Positions 14,096-22,247 of a DNA stretch of 64,000 bases are shown here, in pieces. Source of the DNA: DATFWC01 sp963777755. Lineage in GTDB: Bacteria; Pseudomonadota; Alphaproteobacteria; Rhizobiales; Xanthobacteraceae. Where the stretch lies: contig CAVZSC010000034.1 of the NCBI GenBank assembly GCA_963777755.1, forward strand, positions 372,001 to 436,000, given 5' to 3'. How positions within the stretch are numbered: position 1 is the stretch's first letter; every line of letters starts with the position of its first letter. The notes below the pieces were generated by a model that was not told the origin of the DNA, did no database searches, and saw nothing but the letters and a program-made list of their open reading frames with translations. Position numbers and translations under genes: made by a program.

Positions 14096-14558
14096 TTACG
14101 CGGCCCGCTTGGCGTCGATCACCTTGGCCGAGCCGCCGCCGATCGGAATCTGCCGCGGCTTCATGGCTTCCGGGATCTCGCGCTTGAGGTCGACGTGCAG
14201 GAGCCCGTTCTCCAGGCTCGCGCCCTTCACCTCGACGTGGTCGGCGAGCTGGAACCGGCGCTCGAACGCGCGCGCCGCGATGCCCTGGTAGAGCACTTCG
14301 CCGCCCTTGCCGGGGTCCTTCACCTGCTTCTCGCCGCGGATCGCGAGCGTGTTCTCCTTGACCTCGATCGCGAGCTCGTTGTCGGTGAAGCCTGCCACCG
14401 CTACGGTAATGCGGTAGGTGTTCTCGTCGGTCCGCTCGATATTGTAGGGCGGATACGTGGTGGACGCGTCATAGCCGCCGCCGACCTGATCGAGCAGCGA
14501 GAACAGCCGGTCGAAACCGACGGTCGAACGATAGAGGGGAGCGAGATCGAATGTGCAT
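14096..14558 (-). CDS. Hsp20 small heat-shock protein, start codon out of frame
   Basis: An alpha-crystallin-type chaperone. The body from FDLAPLYRSTVGFDRLF to the C-terminal IxI motif (RQIPIG) is intact, with the diagnostic ASLENGLLHVDL. The only ATG with a good Shine-Dalgarno (AAGGAGG, ATG at 14556-14558) reads ATG-C-ACA-TTC: it is out of frame with the rest by one extra base or two missing bases. The family normally begins MRTFDLAPLYRSTVG, so a missing dinucleotide after ATGC fits best. The frame itself stays open upstream to 14674, but that ATG lies inside the RNA thermometer and is unlikely. Either a real start-site lesion or a sequence error. Confidence 0.8.
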
Positions 14559-14675
14559 ATCCTCCTTGAAGCGACATGCAGCAAGGCCCGCCCCGATGGG
14601 CCCGGACCCGGTGATTGAGCGCAGCCGCGGAGCCTGCACGAGACAAATGTGGGAACGGGGGTGGTGCGACGCAAG
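14559..14675 (-). promoter_or_regulatory. ROSE-type RNA thermometer in front of hsp20
   Basis: The 5' leader of hsp20 ends in the ROSE signature: CATGTCGCTTC, then AAGGAGGATATG, where the UCGCUUC strand can pair with the ribosome-binding site and melts on heating. GC-rich stem-forming sequences lie upstream. A second leader (14878-14997) matches it over its whole length, including the outer ttcccacattt and gctgcgc blocks. ROSE elements are known from rhizobial hsp20 genes. Ends are set by the similarity between the two copies. Confidence 0.85.
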
Positions 14676-14679
14676 AGGG

Positions 14680-14877
14680 TGGCGCGGTGCGCAAAAGTGG
14701 CCGATGCATCAGCGGTGGAGCAAATGGAGGAAAACCTTCTTTAAGGAAAGGACCTGTCCACGACTTGATCCCGGAGATAGCAGAAAGCTGAGATATAATG
14801 CCGCAGGTATTATTTGAGATCGTCAAACAGAATGGCGTGACAATCTCTTCAGCCCCCCGATAGAGTGGAGGACGCAT
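14680..14877 (-). pseudogene. remnant of a second hsp20 N-terminus
   Basis: After the second ROSE element, the minus strand reads ATG (14875-14877), then CGT CCT CCA CTC TAT CGG. The codons for PLYR match hsp20's PLYRST, but the stretch coding TFDLA is missing and nothing after PLYR resembles Hsp20. The frame stays open into the first ROSE element, giving a product with no recognisable domain. I read it as a decayed tandem copy; a short leader peptide cannot be excluded. Confidence 0.55.
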
Positions 14878-14997
14878 GGCATATCCTCCTTAAAGCGACA
14901 TGCGAAAGGTCCGCCCCAGGGGGCTCGGACCGGTTGATGTGCGCAGCCATCTGGCCTGCGCATGGAAAATGTGGGAAGGGGCGAAGCCGTGCGCAAG
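14878..14997 (-). promoter_or_regulatory. second ROSE-type RNA thermometer
   Basis: Shares the ROSE 3' hairpin (CATGTCGCTTT, AAGGAGGATATG) and the upstream blocks with the element next to hsp20, with many single-base differences in between, as expected of an older duplication. It now precedes only an hsp20 remnant. It might still control a transcript that reads on into the real hsp20. Confidence 0.8.
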
Positions 14998-15060
14998 GGG
15001 GCTCGGTGCACACCGGGAAATGCTCTATAAGGCCCTACATCCGCGGCGAATGATCCCTCA

Positions 15061-16008
15061 ATGACGCTAGTCTCGATCCCGGCGAATCCGGTCCCGGAGG
15101 GCGCGGTCGCCGGAACCATTCGGACCCCCGACGGGGTCGAGCTTCGCTTTGCACGCTTCGCGCCGCCGGCCGGACGCAAGGGCACGCTGTGCCTGTTCCA
15201 CGGTCGCGCCGAGTTCGTCGAGAAATACTTCGAGGTGGTCAACGACGCGCGCGAGCGCGGCTTCGCCGTCGCCACCGTGGACTGGCGCGGGCAGGGCCTG
15301 TCGCAGCATGGGCTACGCGACAAGCGCAAGGGGTATGTGCGCGATTTCTCGGAATACGAGATCGATCTCGACACCTTCATGAAGGAGGTGGTGTTGCCCG
15401 ATTGTCCGCCGCCGTTTTTCGCGCTCGGCCACTCGATGGGGGCGTGCATTCTGCTGCGGGCCGCCTTTCGCAACCGGCGCTGGTTCGACCGCATCGTGCT
15501 GTCTGCCCCGATGATCGAGCTCGCGGTCGTCAGCATGCCGCGTGTCGCCCGCGCCAGCATCACGGTCTCCCGGCTGCTCGGAATGGGCACCTCGTATGTG
15601 CCGGGCGGCGGCGCGACCGCCATTGCTTCGCAGCCGTTTGCCGGCAACCCCCTGACCTCCGACCCGGTGCGCTATGCGCGCATCGGCGCCCTTATCGAGG
15701 CGGAGCCCACGCTCGGCCTCGGCTCCCCCACGATCGCCTGGACCGCCGCGGCGTTCCGCACGATGAGCGAATTCGCGGATCCGGCCTATCCGGCGAGAAT
15801 CCGTCAGCCGATTCTGATGATCGCCGCCGGACAGGACGTCGTCGTCTCCCTTCCGGCGATCGAGCAATTCGCCATACGGCTGCGCGCCGGCGCGCATCTG
15901 GTGGTGCCCGGGTCGCGCCATGAGATCCTGATGGAGCAGGACCGCTATCGCGGCCAGTTCTGGGCGGCGTTCGACGCTTTCGTGCCGGGATCGACGCTGT
16001 ACGGATGA
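15061..16008 (+). CDS. alpha/beta hydrolase, lysophospholipase (PldB)-like
   Basis: 315 residues. The fold's parts are all present: oxyanion-site LFHGRAEFVEKY, the nucleophile elbow GHSMGACILLR (Ser), the acid in AAGQDVVVSLP (Asp), and the His in VPGSRHEILME. The RAEFVEKYFEVV stretch and serine-hydrolase layout resemble the lysophospholipase L2 / monoacylglycerol lipase group. There is no signal peptide, so probably cytoplasmic or membrane-associated. The substrate is not decided by sequence. It starts 62 bases from the second ROSE element, divergently. Confidence 0.85.
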   Translation: MTLVSIPANPVPEGAVAGTIRTPDGVELRFARFAPPAGRKGTLCLFHGRAEFVEKYFEVVNDARERGFAVATVDWRGQGLSQHGLRDKRKGYVRDFSEYEIDLDTFMKEVVLPDCPPPFFALGHSMGACILLRAAFRNRRWFDRIVLSAPMIELAVVSMPRVARASITVSRLLGMGTSYVPGGGATAIASQPFAGNPLTSDPVRYARIGALIEAEPTLGLGSPTIAWTAAAFRTMSEFADPAYPARIRQPILMIAAGQDVVVSLPAIEQFAIRLRAGAHLVVPGSRHEILMEQDRYRGQFWAAFDAFVPGSTLYG

Positions 16009-16019
16009 CCGGGCTCGTC

Positions 16020-16103
16020 ATCGCCGGGCTTCTCCCGGCGATCTCGATTCGTGTGGCACGACCTTGCCTCTGCTCTCGGGATGGCCGGGACAAGCCCGGC
16101 CAT
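16020..16103. repeat. REP-like pair of perfect hairpins
   Basis: Two perfect 9-bp hairpins: ATCGCCGGG-cttct-CCCGGCGAT (16020-16042) and ATGGCCGGG-acaag-CCCGGCCAT (16081-16103), 38 bases apart, between convergent genes. The two stems are near-copies in opposite orientation. This is the layout of intergenic palindromic repeats common in rhizobial genomes. It could also stop transcription in both directions. Confidence 0.75.
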
Positions 16104-16119
16104 GACGACGTGAATGAGG

Positions 16120-16905
16120 TCACGCGCCCCGCAACATCTCGAGCGCGGCTTCGTGCACGCGCTTGTCGCCGGCCACGACGACGCGTCCTCCCTGCTCGGC
16201 GGCTGTGCCCTCCCAGCTGGTGATGAGGCCGCCGGCGCCGAGAATGATCGGAATGAGCGGGATTACGTCGTGAGCCTTCAGCTCGGTCTCGATGACGAGA
16301 TCGATGTGCCCGGCGGCGAGCATGCAGTAGGCATAGCAGTCGCCGCCGTAACGCGAGAGCCGCACCGTGCTTTCCACGCGCGCGAAGGTCGCACGGTCGC
16401 CCTCGTTCATCAGGAGCGGGCTGGTGGTGAACAGCACCGCCTCGGGCAAGCTCGCGCAGTGGCGCACGCGCAGATCGCGGTTGCCGCCCGGACCGCGGTA
16501 GCGGGCGGCGCCGCGATCGCCGGTGAAGCGCTCGCGCGTGAACGGCTGGCACATCATCCCATAAACCGGCTCGCCGAACCGCGTCAGCGCGATTAGCGTA
16601 CCCCAGGCCGGCATCCCGGAAATGAAGGACTTGGTGCCGTCGATCGGATCGAGCACCCAGACATATTCGGCGTCGGTGCGCTCCGAGCCGAGCTCCTCCC
16701 CGACCACGCCGTGCTCCGGGAAGGTGCGGCGGATCAGCTCGCGCATCGCGCCTTCGGCGGCGCGGTCGGCGGCCGTCACCGGATCGAAGCGGCCGCCGTG
16801 GCTCTTGTCCTCGACCGACAGCGATGTGCGGAAGAATGGAAGAATGGCCTGGCCGGCCACATCGGCGAGCTGATCGACGAAGACCGCGAAATCCACTGCC
16901 GTCAT
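16120..16905 (-). CDS. hisN: inositol monophosphatase family, HisN-like histidinol-phosphatase
   Basis: 261 residues. Mg2+-dependent phosphatase fold: the metal ligands are visible in GEELGSE and in WVLDPIDGTKSFISG, and the C-terminal metal Asp in GGDCYAYCMLAAGHID. The DPIDGTKSFISGMP stretch and the length match the HisN subgroup that removes phosphate from L-histidinol phosphate, rather than SuhB. Near the end it reads SWEGTAAEQ, where many relatives have W(D/E)GG. The start at 16905 (MTAVDFAVF) fits the family. No other his gene is nearby, so the substrate is inferred. Confidence 0.8.
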   Translation of the reverse strand: MTAVDFAVFVDQLADVAGQAILPFFRTSLSVEDKSHGGRFDPVTAADRAAEGAMRELIRRTFPEHGVVGEELGSERTDAEYVWVLDPIDGTKSFISGMPAWGTLIALTRFGEPVYGMMCQPFTRERFTGDRGAARYRGPGGNRDLRVRHCASLPEAVLFTTSPLLMNEGDRATFARVESTVRLSRYGGDCYAYCMLAAGHIDLVIETELKAHDVIPLIPIILGAGGLITSWEGTAAEQGGRVVVAGDKRVHEAALEMLRGA

Positions 16906-17126
16906 GGGCGCTCTTTCGATTGCGACGCTTCGCCGGGGATGAGGAATTCGCAGGGTGGGCAAAATCGCCTGCTGGTGGCCATCGCATAGGCAAAGGCGCA
17001 AAAGCGATTTTTCCTCGCCGCCCTAGGCGGCTCGCCCACGCGGATAGAAAGTTGCATTGCGCCTTTGCCCATCCTACCAGCCTGCGGCGCTTCACCTAGC
17101 ATCGTGGATCGCTCTAGAACAGCCCA

Positions 17127-18437
17127 ATGACCGCGCCACTCCTCAGTCGCCCAGCGCTTGAGGCGCCCCGGGGCCTCGCCGGCCTCGTCGGTGCCCTGAT
17201 AGCCATCTACATGGTGAGCCAGTTCCTGCGCGTGTCGGTCGGCGTGATCGCGCCCGATCTCGCCGCCGAGCTGGCCCTGTCGGCTATCGAGATCGGCCTA
17301 TTGTCGAGCTCGTTCTTCCTCGCCTTTGCGGCGGCGCAACTGCCGCTCGGGGTGGCCATCGACCGGTTCGGACCCAAGGCCTGCCTGCTGACCTGTTCCG
17401 CCATCGCGGTGCTCGGTTGCGTGTTGTTCGCCGCAGCCATGACGGCGCGCGATCTCATCGCCGCGCGCGTGCTGCTCGGTATCGGCTGCTGCAGCTCGTT
17501 CATGGCGCCGCTCGCGATCTATGCCCACCGGTTTGCGCCGGAGCGGTTCGGCCTGCTCACCGGCGTGCATGTCGGAATCGGCAGCATCGGCACCCTGATC
17601 GCGACCGCGCCGCTCGCGTTCGCGGCGGCGATGATCGGGTGGCGCAGCAGCTTCCTCATCGTCGCGGTCGTTACCTGTGTGCTCGCCGCATGGGTCGCCG
17701 TTGCGGTGCAGGACACGAGGACCCGCAGCTCCGGCGTCGCGTCGGCGGGTGGTGCTCCTCCGGGCGCACCAGCGCCGGCCACCGCGGCGCCGGAAGCGCT
17801 TGCGGCAAGCTTTGTCGGCATCGTGTCGGTGTTGCGCATTCCATCGGTGCCTCGGCTGTTCCTGGTGCATCTCACCGGCTACTCCAGCTTTCTGCTGGTG
17901 GTGGGCCTGTGGGGGGGCCCCTACCTCACCCATGTCTACGGCTACGATCTCAAAGGTCGTGGTGAAATCCTGTTGGTATCCGCGGTCGCACAGATCGTCG
18001 CCTCGTTTGTCTGGGGCCCGATGGATCGGCTGTTCGGCAGCCACAAGGTGCCGGTTCTGCTCGGCGTCGGGTTGACGGCGGCGACGCTTGCGGCGATTGC
18101 AATCCTCGGCACGCTGTCGGCGCCCATGCTGGTGCTCTGGTTCATCGTGCTGGGATTCATCACCGCCTATACGCCGGTGCTGATCGCGCACGGTAGATCG
18201 TTGTTCCCGCCGCACCTCCTCGGTCGCGGCATCACCGTGATGAACCTGGGCACCATGGGCGGCGTGTTCCTGGTGCAGGCCGTGAGCGGCGTGGTGCTCG
18301 ATCTCTTCCCCACCGTCGACGGTGCCTACCCGCTCGATGCCTATCGCCTGCTGTTCGGTCTGCAGGCCGCCGCCGTCCTTCTCTCCGGCCTGTTCTACCT
18401 CGGCGCCTACGATCCGTTGCGCCCACGCCGGCAGTGA
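17127..18437 (+). CDS. MFS transporter
   Basis: 436 residues with twelve hydrophobic segments in two halves, separated by a soluble loop with Pro/Ala-rich sequence (about 195-230). A major-facilitator signature is visible in the second-third helix loop (GVAIDRFGPKACLL). The N-terminus GLVGALIAIYMVSQFLRVSVGVIAPDL is the first helix of the nitrate/sugar-phosphate-like MFS branch. The substrate cannot be called. Monocistronic; an sRNA gene with its own terminator follows. Confidence 0.85.
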   Translation: MTAPLLSRPALEAPRGLAGLVGALIAIYMVSQFLRVSVGVIAPDLAAELALSAIEIGLLSSSFFLAFAAAQLPLGVAIDRFGPKACLLTCSAIAVLGCVLFAAAMTARDLIAARVLLGIGCCSSFMAPLAIYAHRFAPERFGLLTGVHVGIGSIGTLIATAPLAFAAAMIGWRSSFLIVAVVTCVLAAWVAVAVQDTRTRSSGVASAGGAPPGAPAPATAAPEALAASFVGIVSVLRIPSVPRLFLVHLTGYSSFLLVVGLWGGPYLTHVYGYDLKGRGEILLVSAVAQIVASFVWGPMDRLFGSHKVPVLLGVGLTAATLAAIAILGTLSAPMLVLWFIVLGFITAYTPVLIAHGRSLFPPHLLGRGITVMNLGTMGGVFLVQAVSGVVLDLFPTVDGAYPLDAYRLLFGLQAAAVLLSGLFYLGAYDPLRPRRQ

Positions 18438-18526
18438 TGCTCATTGACCACAGCCCTTGGCTTCCTGGAAAAATAGGTAAGGACCCCTTGCTTTTTGTGC
18501 GACGCGGGAGCATATTGGTGCAGCGC

Positions 18527-18615
18527 GGCAATGCGATTCCCTCGCATTCCCGCCGCCCTCCTTGGGCGTTTCCTCCCTAGACTTGGGCCGCTGGCAACCG
18601 CCGGCGGCCTTTTTT
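18527..18615 (+). ncRNA. alpha-r8 / MmgR (suhB)-like small RNA
   Basis: An independent transcription unit between two genes. It contains TTTCCTCCCT (18569-18578), the single-stranded, anti-Shine-Dalgarno-like decamer I recall as typical of the alpha-r8/MmgR sRNA family. It ends in an intrinsic terminator. A weak promoter candidate lies upstream (TTGCTT from 18488, CATATT about 17 bases on). The 5' end is therefore approximate. MmgR in Sinorhizobium acts on storage-polymer (PHB) granule regulation under nitrogen limitation. The same target here is inference. Confidence 0.65.
18586..18615 (+). terminator. intrinsic terminator of the sRNA
   Basis: Stem GGCCGCTGG (18586-18594) with CCGGCGGCC (18601-18609), one G-U pair, a 6-base loop and six T (18610-18615). 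Confidence 0.85.
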
Positions 18616-18744
18616 CTTTGGATTATCGTTGTTTGCCGCCATCGCGACGGTCAGGCCGGCAGGACGCCGATGCGCTGTCGGCCGAACCATCCCTTGAGGC
18701 ATGCATTGCGGAATTGCTGCAATGCAATAAGCGGGAGGCGGATA

Positions 18745-19635
18745 TTACTCGGCGGCCGCCCGGTAGGGGCGCAGCTCCTCGACCGGCAGAGCCGCCAGGC
18801 GCTCCGCGAGACCGACCAGGTCGGTCGCCAGGCGGGCGAAACTCGCCACCGGCTCGTATCGGCGCTCGTCCATGTACAGGGCGCGGTTGACCTCGAGCTG
18901 GATCGAATGAAATCCGGCGGCTGGATTGCCGTAGTGCTCGGTGATGAAGCCGCCCGCATAGGGCTTGTTGCGGCTCACCAGGTAGCCGAGATCACGCAAG
19001 GTCTGCTCGACCGTATCGGCGACCGCGGCGACGCAGCTCGTGCCGTAGCGGTCGCCGAGCACCACGTCGGCGCGCGGCCGTTCGTCCTTGGCGCCGGCGG
19101 TCGACGGCATGGAATGGCAGTCGACCAGGATGGCGGCGCCGAAGTCGCGGTGCACCGTGGTGACGAGCTGCCGCAGGGCGCGGTGATAGGGCTTGTACAG
19201 CGTCTCGATGCGGCGCAGCGCATCGTCTACAGGAAGACGCCGATCGTAGATTTCCTGGGCGTCTCCCACCACCCGCGCGACGGTGCCGAGCCCGCCGGCG
19301 ACCCGCATCGAGCGCGTATTGGCGAACGACGGCAGGCGCCCCTCGAACATGCGCGGATCGAGCTCGTAGGGCTCGCGGTTGACGTCGACGTAGCAGCGCG
19401 GAAAGTGAGCCCGCATCAGGGGGATCCCGCTCCCGACGACGCCCAGCACCAGCTCGTCGACGAAGCTGTCCTCGGAGCGCCGCAGCACCGCGAGATCGAG
19501 ACGCGCGGCCGACAGGAAGGCGCGGGGATAGACCCGTCCGCTGTGCGGGGAATTGAACACGACCGGCGCGGTCGTCTCGGCTGGTTCGATGATCTCGAAG
19601 GGCGGATCGAGCTCGGCCTCGCTGGACTCTCTCAT
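18745..19635 (-). CDS. N-formylglutamate amidohydrolase family protein
   Basis: 296 residues. The metal-dependent FGase fold is marked by VVFNSPHSGRVYP (His31 and neighbours), the acidic LVLGVVGSGIPLMRA region, DCHSMPS, and the C-terminal GNPAAGFHSIQLEVNRALYMDE. HutG-type enzymes release formate and glutamate from N-formylglutamate in histidine breakdown. No hut genes are near, and this rhizobial branch sits next to cpdR, as here, so another amide substrate is possible. Divergent from cpdR over about 200 bases. Confidence 0.85.
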   Translation of the reverse strand: MRESSEAELDPPFEIIEPAETTAPVVFNSPHSGRVYPRAFLSAARLDLAVLRRSEDSFVDELVLGVVGSGIPLMRAHFPRCYVDVNREPYELDPRMFEGRLPSFANTRSMRVAGGLGTVARVVGDAQEIYDRRLPVDDALRRIETLYKPYHRALRQLVTTVHRDFGAAILVDCHSMPSTAGAKDERPRADVVLGDRYGTSCVAAVADTVEQTLRDLGYLVSRNKPYAGGFITEHYGNPAAGFHSIQLEVNRALYMDERRYEPVASFARLATDLVGLAERLAALPVEELRPYRAAAE

Positions 19636-19841
19636 CGGGCTGTGTCGGACCTTTCTGAGTTCAAGAGCGCATCACAACGCGCCGGCCCGGCCGAGGTTGC
19701 GCGGGCCGCATTGTCCCTTGCGGCGGGGCTGCTGCCAAGATGATATTGGGAGCAAGACCGGTGGTTCACCCCATGTTTACCGCCGATGGTGCTAATGGGA
19801 TGTCATCAGCTGATTTGCCGCCCCCGCGCCCGAGCCCAACA

Positions 19842-20201
19842 ATGCCAAAGATTCTCCTTGCCGAAGACGATAACGACATGCGCCGCTTCCTGGTCAAGGC
19901 GCTGCAGAATGCGGGTTATGACGTCATCTCCTTCGACAACGGCCTGGCAGCCTACAAGCGCCTGCGGGAGGAGCCCTTCGAGCTGCTCCTGACCGACATC
20001 GTCATGCCGGAGATGGACGGTATCGAGCTCGCCCGACGGGCCGCCGAGCTCGATCCCGACATCAAGATCATGTTCATCACCGGGTTTGCCGCCGTCGCCC
20101 TCAATCCGGATTCCCACACCCCCAAGGACGCCAAGGTCCTGTCCAAGCCGTTCCATCTGCGCGACCTCGTCAACGAGGTGCAGAAGATGCTGGCGGCGTG
20201 A
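19842..20201 (+). CDS. cpdR: single-domain response regulator CpdR
   Basis: 119 residues, a receiver domain only. Phospho-acceptor Asp52 (LLLTDIVMPEMDG), acidic pocket EDDND near residue 8, Thr80 and Lys102 (VLSKPFHLRDLV) are all in place. CpdR, unphosphorylated, docks on ClpXP at the cell pole and primes destruction of cell-cycle proteins. It is phosphorylated through CckA-ChpT. The wording around ALNPDS and LSKPFHLRDLVNEV is the rhizobial CpdR1 pattern. Start at MPKILLAEDD; an upstream in-frame ATG at 19740 would add an unlikely 34-residue leader. Confidence 0.9.
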   Translation: MPKILLAEDDNDMRRFLVKALQNAGYDVISFDNGLAAYKRLREEPFELLLTDIVMPEMDGIELARRAAELDPDIKIMFITGFAAVALNPDSHTPKDAKVLSKPFHLRDLVNEVQKMLAA

Positions 20202-20220
20202 GCCCCGAGCACGACGCAGC

Positions 20221-20278
20221 CTTGTAGGCGCCCGTCAGGGGTGCCTCGAATTGGGCGACCACGCGGGTCGCCGGTACC
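20221..20278. repeat. degenerate REP-like double hairpin
   Basis: Downstream of cpdR are a GGCGCCC-gtca-GGGGTGCC stem followed by GGCGACC-acgcg-GGTCGCC, the same two stem types as in the repeat near 3790, in reversed order and less well kept. It may act as a terminator or mRNA stabiliser for cpdR. Confidence 0.5.
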
Positions 20279-20463
20279 GCGTGTTCTCAGGTTCGCCGGG
20301 GTCCTTGCCTGATTCGACTCCTCCGAATAGGGTGCGGCGCGTTCAGGCGCGGTAACACGATACACGCGCGATGAAGCTGCAGTCCGGTCTCGCCGGGCAG
20401 GCGGCGAAGCTCGGCTATTACCCGAGATACCTCCACCTCTCCTCGCAACACGGGCCCGATGCC

Positions 20464-21252
20464 ATGCCCAAGATTTCCGCCTGCGTGATTTCCTTCAACG
20501 ACGAGCACACCATCGCCTGGTCGGTGGCGAGCGTGACATGGGCCGACGAGATCGTGGTGGTGGACACCGGGAGCACCGACCGCACCATCGAGATCGCCGA
20601 GCGGTTCGGCGCCCGCATCGTGCGCACCACGCCGTTCGCCGGCTTCGGCGAGATGCGCAACCGCGCGATGGAACACTGCCGCAACGACTGGGTGTTCAGC
20701 CTCGATGCCGACGAGCATTGCACACGCGAGCTGGAGGCCGAGATCAAGGCGCTGTTCGCCGGCGAGCCGGCGCACGACGCCTACTACGTCCGCCGGCACA
20801 ATTACCTGATGGGGCGGTGGATCCGCGGCTCCGGCTGGCATCGCGACCACCGCACGCCGCAGCTCTACCGCAAGAGCTGCTTCCGCTACACGCCGTCGCT
20901 GTCGCACGAGTCGCACGAGCTCAAGAGCGAGCGGCCGGCCGGCTGGCTCGACAACGTGCTGTGGCACTTCCCGTTCAACGATCTCGACGAGATCCTCTAC
21001 AAGGCGAACCTCTACTCCACGCTCGGCGCCAAGACGCAAATGGACAAGCCGGTCTCGATGTGGAGCGCGCTCGGCCACGGCGTGTGGACGTTCATCCGCC
21101 TCTATATCGTCAAGGCCGGCTTCATCGACGGCTGGGCCGGCTTCGTCATCGCGCTGTCGAATTTCGAGGGGACCTTCTACCGCTACGCCAAGCGCCACGA
21201 GGCGCAGCAGGGCTGGGGCGCCCCGCCGGAGGAGCCGGCGACGAAGCCGTGA
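20464..21252 (+). CDS. family 2 glycosyltransferase, WaaE/KdtX-like
   Basis: 262 residues from MPKISACVISFNDEHTI. GT-A fold: N-terminal nucleotide-sugar strand, DTGSTDRTIEIAERFGA, and the metal-binding DxD in SLDADEHCT. The later motif GWHRDHRTPQLYRKSCFRY and the C-terminal hydrophobic helix are typical of LPS inner-core beta-1,4-glucosyltransferases of the WaaE type. An in-frame ATG at 20371 would add 31 residues without family support. Likely acts at the inner membrane on a lipid A-core or other cell-surface glycan. Confidence 0.82.
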   Translation: MPKISACVISFNDEHTIAWSVASVTWADEIVVVDTGSTDRTIEIAERFGARIVRTTPFAGFGEMRNRAMEHCRNDWVFSLDADEHCTRELEAEIKALFAGEPAHDAYYVRRHNYLMGRWIRGSGWHRDHRTPQLYRKSCFRYTPSLSHESHELKSERPAGWLDNVLWHFPFNDLDEILYKANLYSTLGAKTQMDKPVSMWSALGHGVWTFIRLYIVKAGFIDGWAGFVIALSNFEGTFYRYAKRHEAQQGWGAPPEEPATKP

Positions 21253-21342
21253 GGGGCCGGGCGAAAGTCCCGCTCGCTCGCGCCTTGCTTGCCTGATGCG
21301 ACGGGAGCGGATAAAGACAGCGATACCCCACGTGATGGATCA

Positions 21343-21417
21343 GGGCGCGTAGCTCAGCGGGAGAGCACTACGTTGACATCGTAGGGGTCGCTGGTTCGAT
21401 CCCAGCCGCGCCCACCA
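21343..21417 (+). tRNA. tRNA-Val (GAC)
   Basis: A full cloverleaf: acceptor GGGCGCG (21343-21349) with CGCGCCC (21407-21413), a D arm with GCTC-AGCGGGA-GAGC, anticodon stem CTACG/CGTAG with loop TTGACAT (anticodon GAC), a T arm with GGTTCGATCCC, and an encoded CCA at 21415-21417. The 3' third is repeated at 22214, so it has served as an integration site. Confidence 0.97.
21379..21412 (+). repeat. attachment-site-like direct repeat, copy inside tRNA-Val
   Basis: 34 bases from the anticodon stem to the acceptor of tRNA-Val, repeated without a mismatch at 22214-22247 (one substitution, then ACC again). Duplication of a tRNA 3' end is the normal scar of tyrosine-integrase insertion. Confidence 0.85.
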
Positions 21418-21840
21418 TCTTTGCACGATCTGGCAAGCTTTTTCGGCATTGCGCGGGCGCCGATCAGCTCGAGATCGCGGCGATTTAATCGCGGTTCAAT
21501 AGCAAAGACCGGCCGGCTGCACCCGCGCGGTGATCAGCGCGAGGACGCAATCGGTGGCGAGCGCGACGTCGGCGAGCATGCGCAGCGCCCTCTTCACCAA
21601 CGCGACGCGGGCGCGGTGATACGACCCAGCAGTCCCTGAGCAGCAGCCCTCGTTCCGTTTCTCAGCTCCGAAATCGTGAGGACACGACCATGCTGACACG
21701 GCTCTTCCTGCGCCAGGCCGCGATGATGCCCGCCAGCCGGTAGTGCAATACAGTTGAATGATCTAGAGATAAAAACTAGAGTTGGTTTTACCTTGCCGGC
21801 GAGCATGTGCTGCTTCCGGGCAACGGCTAGGCCGCCCCGC

Positions 21841-22101
21841 ATGCAAATCGCCTCTCTTCTTCAGAAAACTGAATTTGACTACGAGACCACGCGCCTGCTC
21901 ACGACGGCGTTCGAGGAAGTGTGGAGCATCATGAACACAACTGGGGGGCCGCTGGTTGCCGACGGTCAGTCCAGTTTGACACGCACGATACTTGCGCAAC
22001 ACATTATCGATATGGCGATGCAAGGGGAGAGAGACTTGGACCGCCTTGTCGATAGCGCACTGGAGCGACTCACCGGGGCGCCTGATGGCGCAACCAATTG
22101 A
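21841..22101 (+). CDS. small hypothetical protein
   Basis: 86 residues (MQIASLLQKTEFDYET...). No family recognised. It looks helical and acidic, with the amphipathic block LTRTILAQHIIDMAMQGERD. The start at 21841 was chosen over 21754 because the added N-terminus looks like translated noncoding sequence. Located inside the tRNA-Val-bounded segment, so probably horizontally acquired. Confidence 0.5.
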   Translation: MQIASLLQKTEFDYETTRLLTTAFEEVWSIMNTTGGPLVADGQSSLTRTILAQHIIDMAMQGERDLDRLVDSALERLTGAPDGATN

Positions 22102-22193
22102 TTGCGCCATCGAAGCATTAGGACGGTCGCAACGATGCTGGTGATGGCCGCGAAGCCGATCACGGCGCAGAACGCGATCTCCAGCCAATGCAT
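22100..22193 (-). CDS. possible small membrane protein, doubtful
   Basis: A minus-strand ATG at 22193 opens with one clear membrane helix (LEIAFCAVIGFAAITSIVATV) followed by basic residues. The frame continues beneath the plus-strand gene to 21966, where it loses protein-like character, so only the part outside that gene is listed. I cannot decide whether it is expressed. Confidence 0.2.
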
Positions 22194-22213
22194 GAGACCG
22201 CCAGGGACAATTC

Positions 22214-22247
22214 TCGTAGGGGTCGCTGGTTCGATCCCAGCCGCGCC
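22214..22247 (+). repeat. attachment-site-like direct repeat, distal copy
   Basis: Exact 34-base copy of tRNA-Val bases 21379-21412, ending at the acceptor stem and followed by T-ACC instead of C-ACC. It lacks the D and anticodon arms, so it is not a tRNA gene. It marks the right edge of the integrated segment. Confidence 0.85.

Larger units (their letters stand above)
21418..22213. mobile_element. short integrated segment or island remnant at tRNA-Val
   Basis: About 0.8 kb between the two copies of the tRNA 3' end. No integrase is present. It holds one plausible small gene (21841-22101), a doubtful minus-strand frame, and about 420 bases next to the tRNA with no gene. Base composition is visibly less GC-rich than the flanks. 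It is either an element that lost its integrase or one that uses an integrase from elsewhere. Confidence 0.6.

Noticed and set aside
14401..14877. 158-residue minus-strand frame after the second ROSE element
   Set aside because: Only its first few codons resemble hsp20; the rest runs through the first ROSE element and out of frame into hsp20, so I list only a relic.
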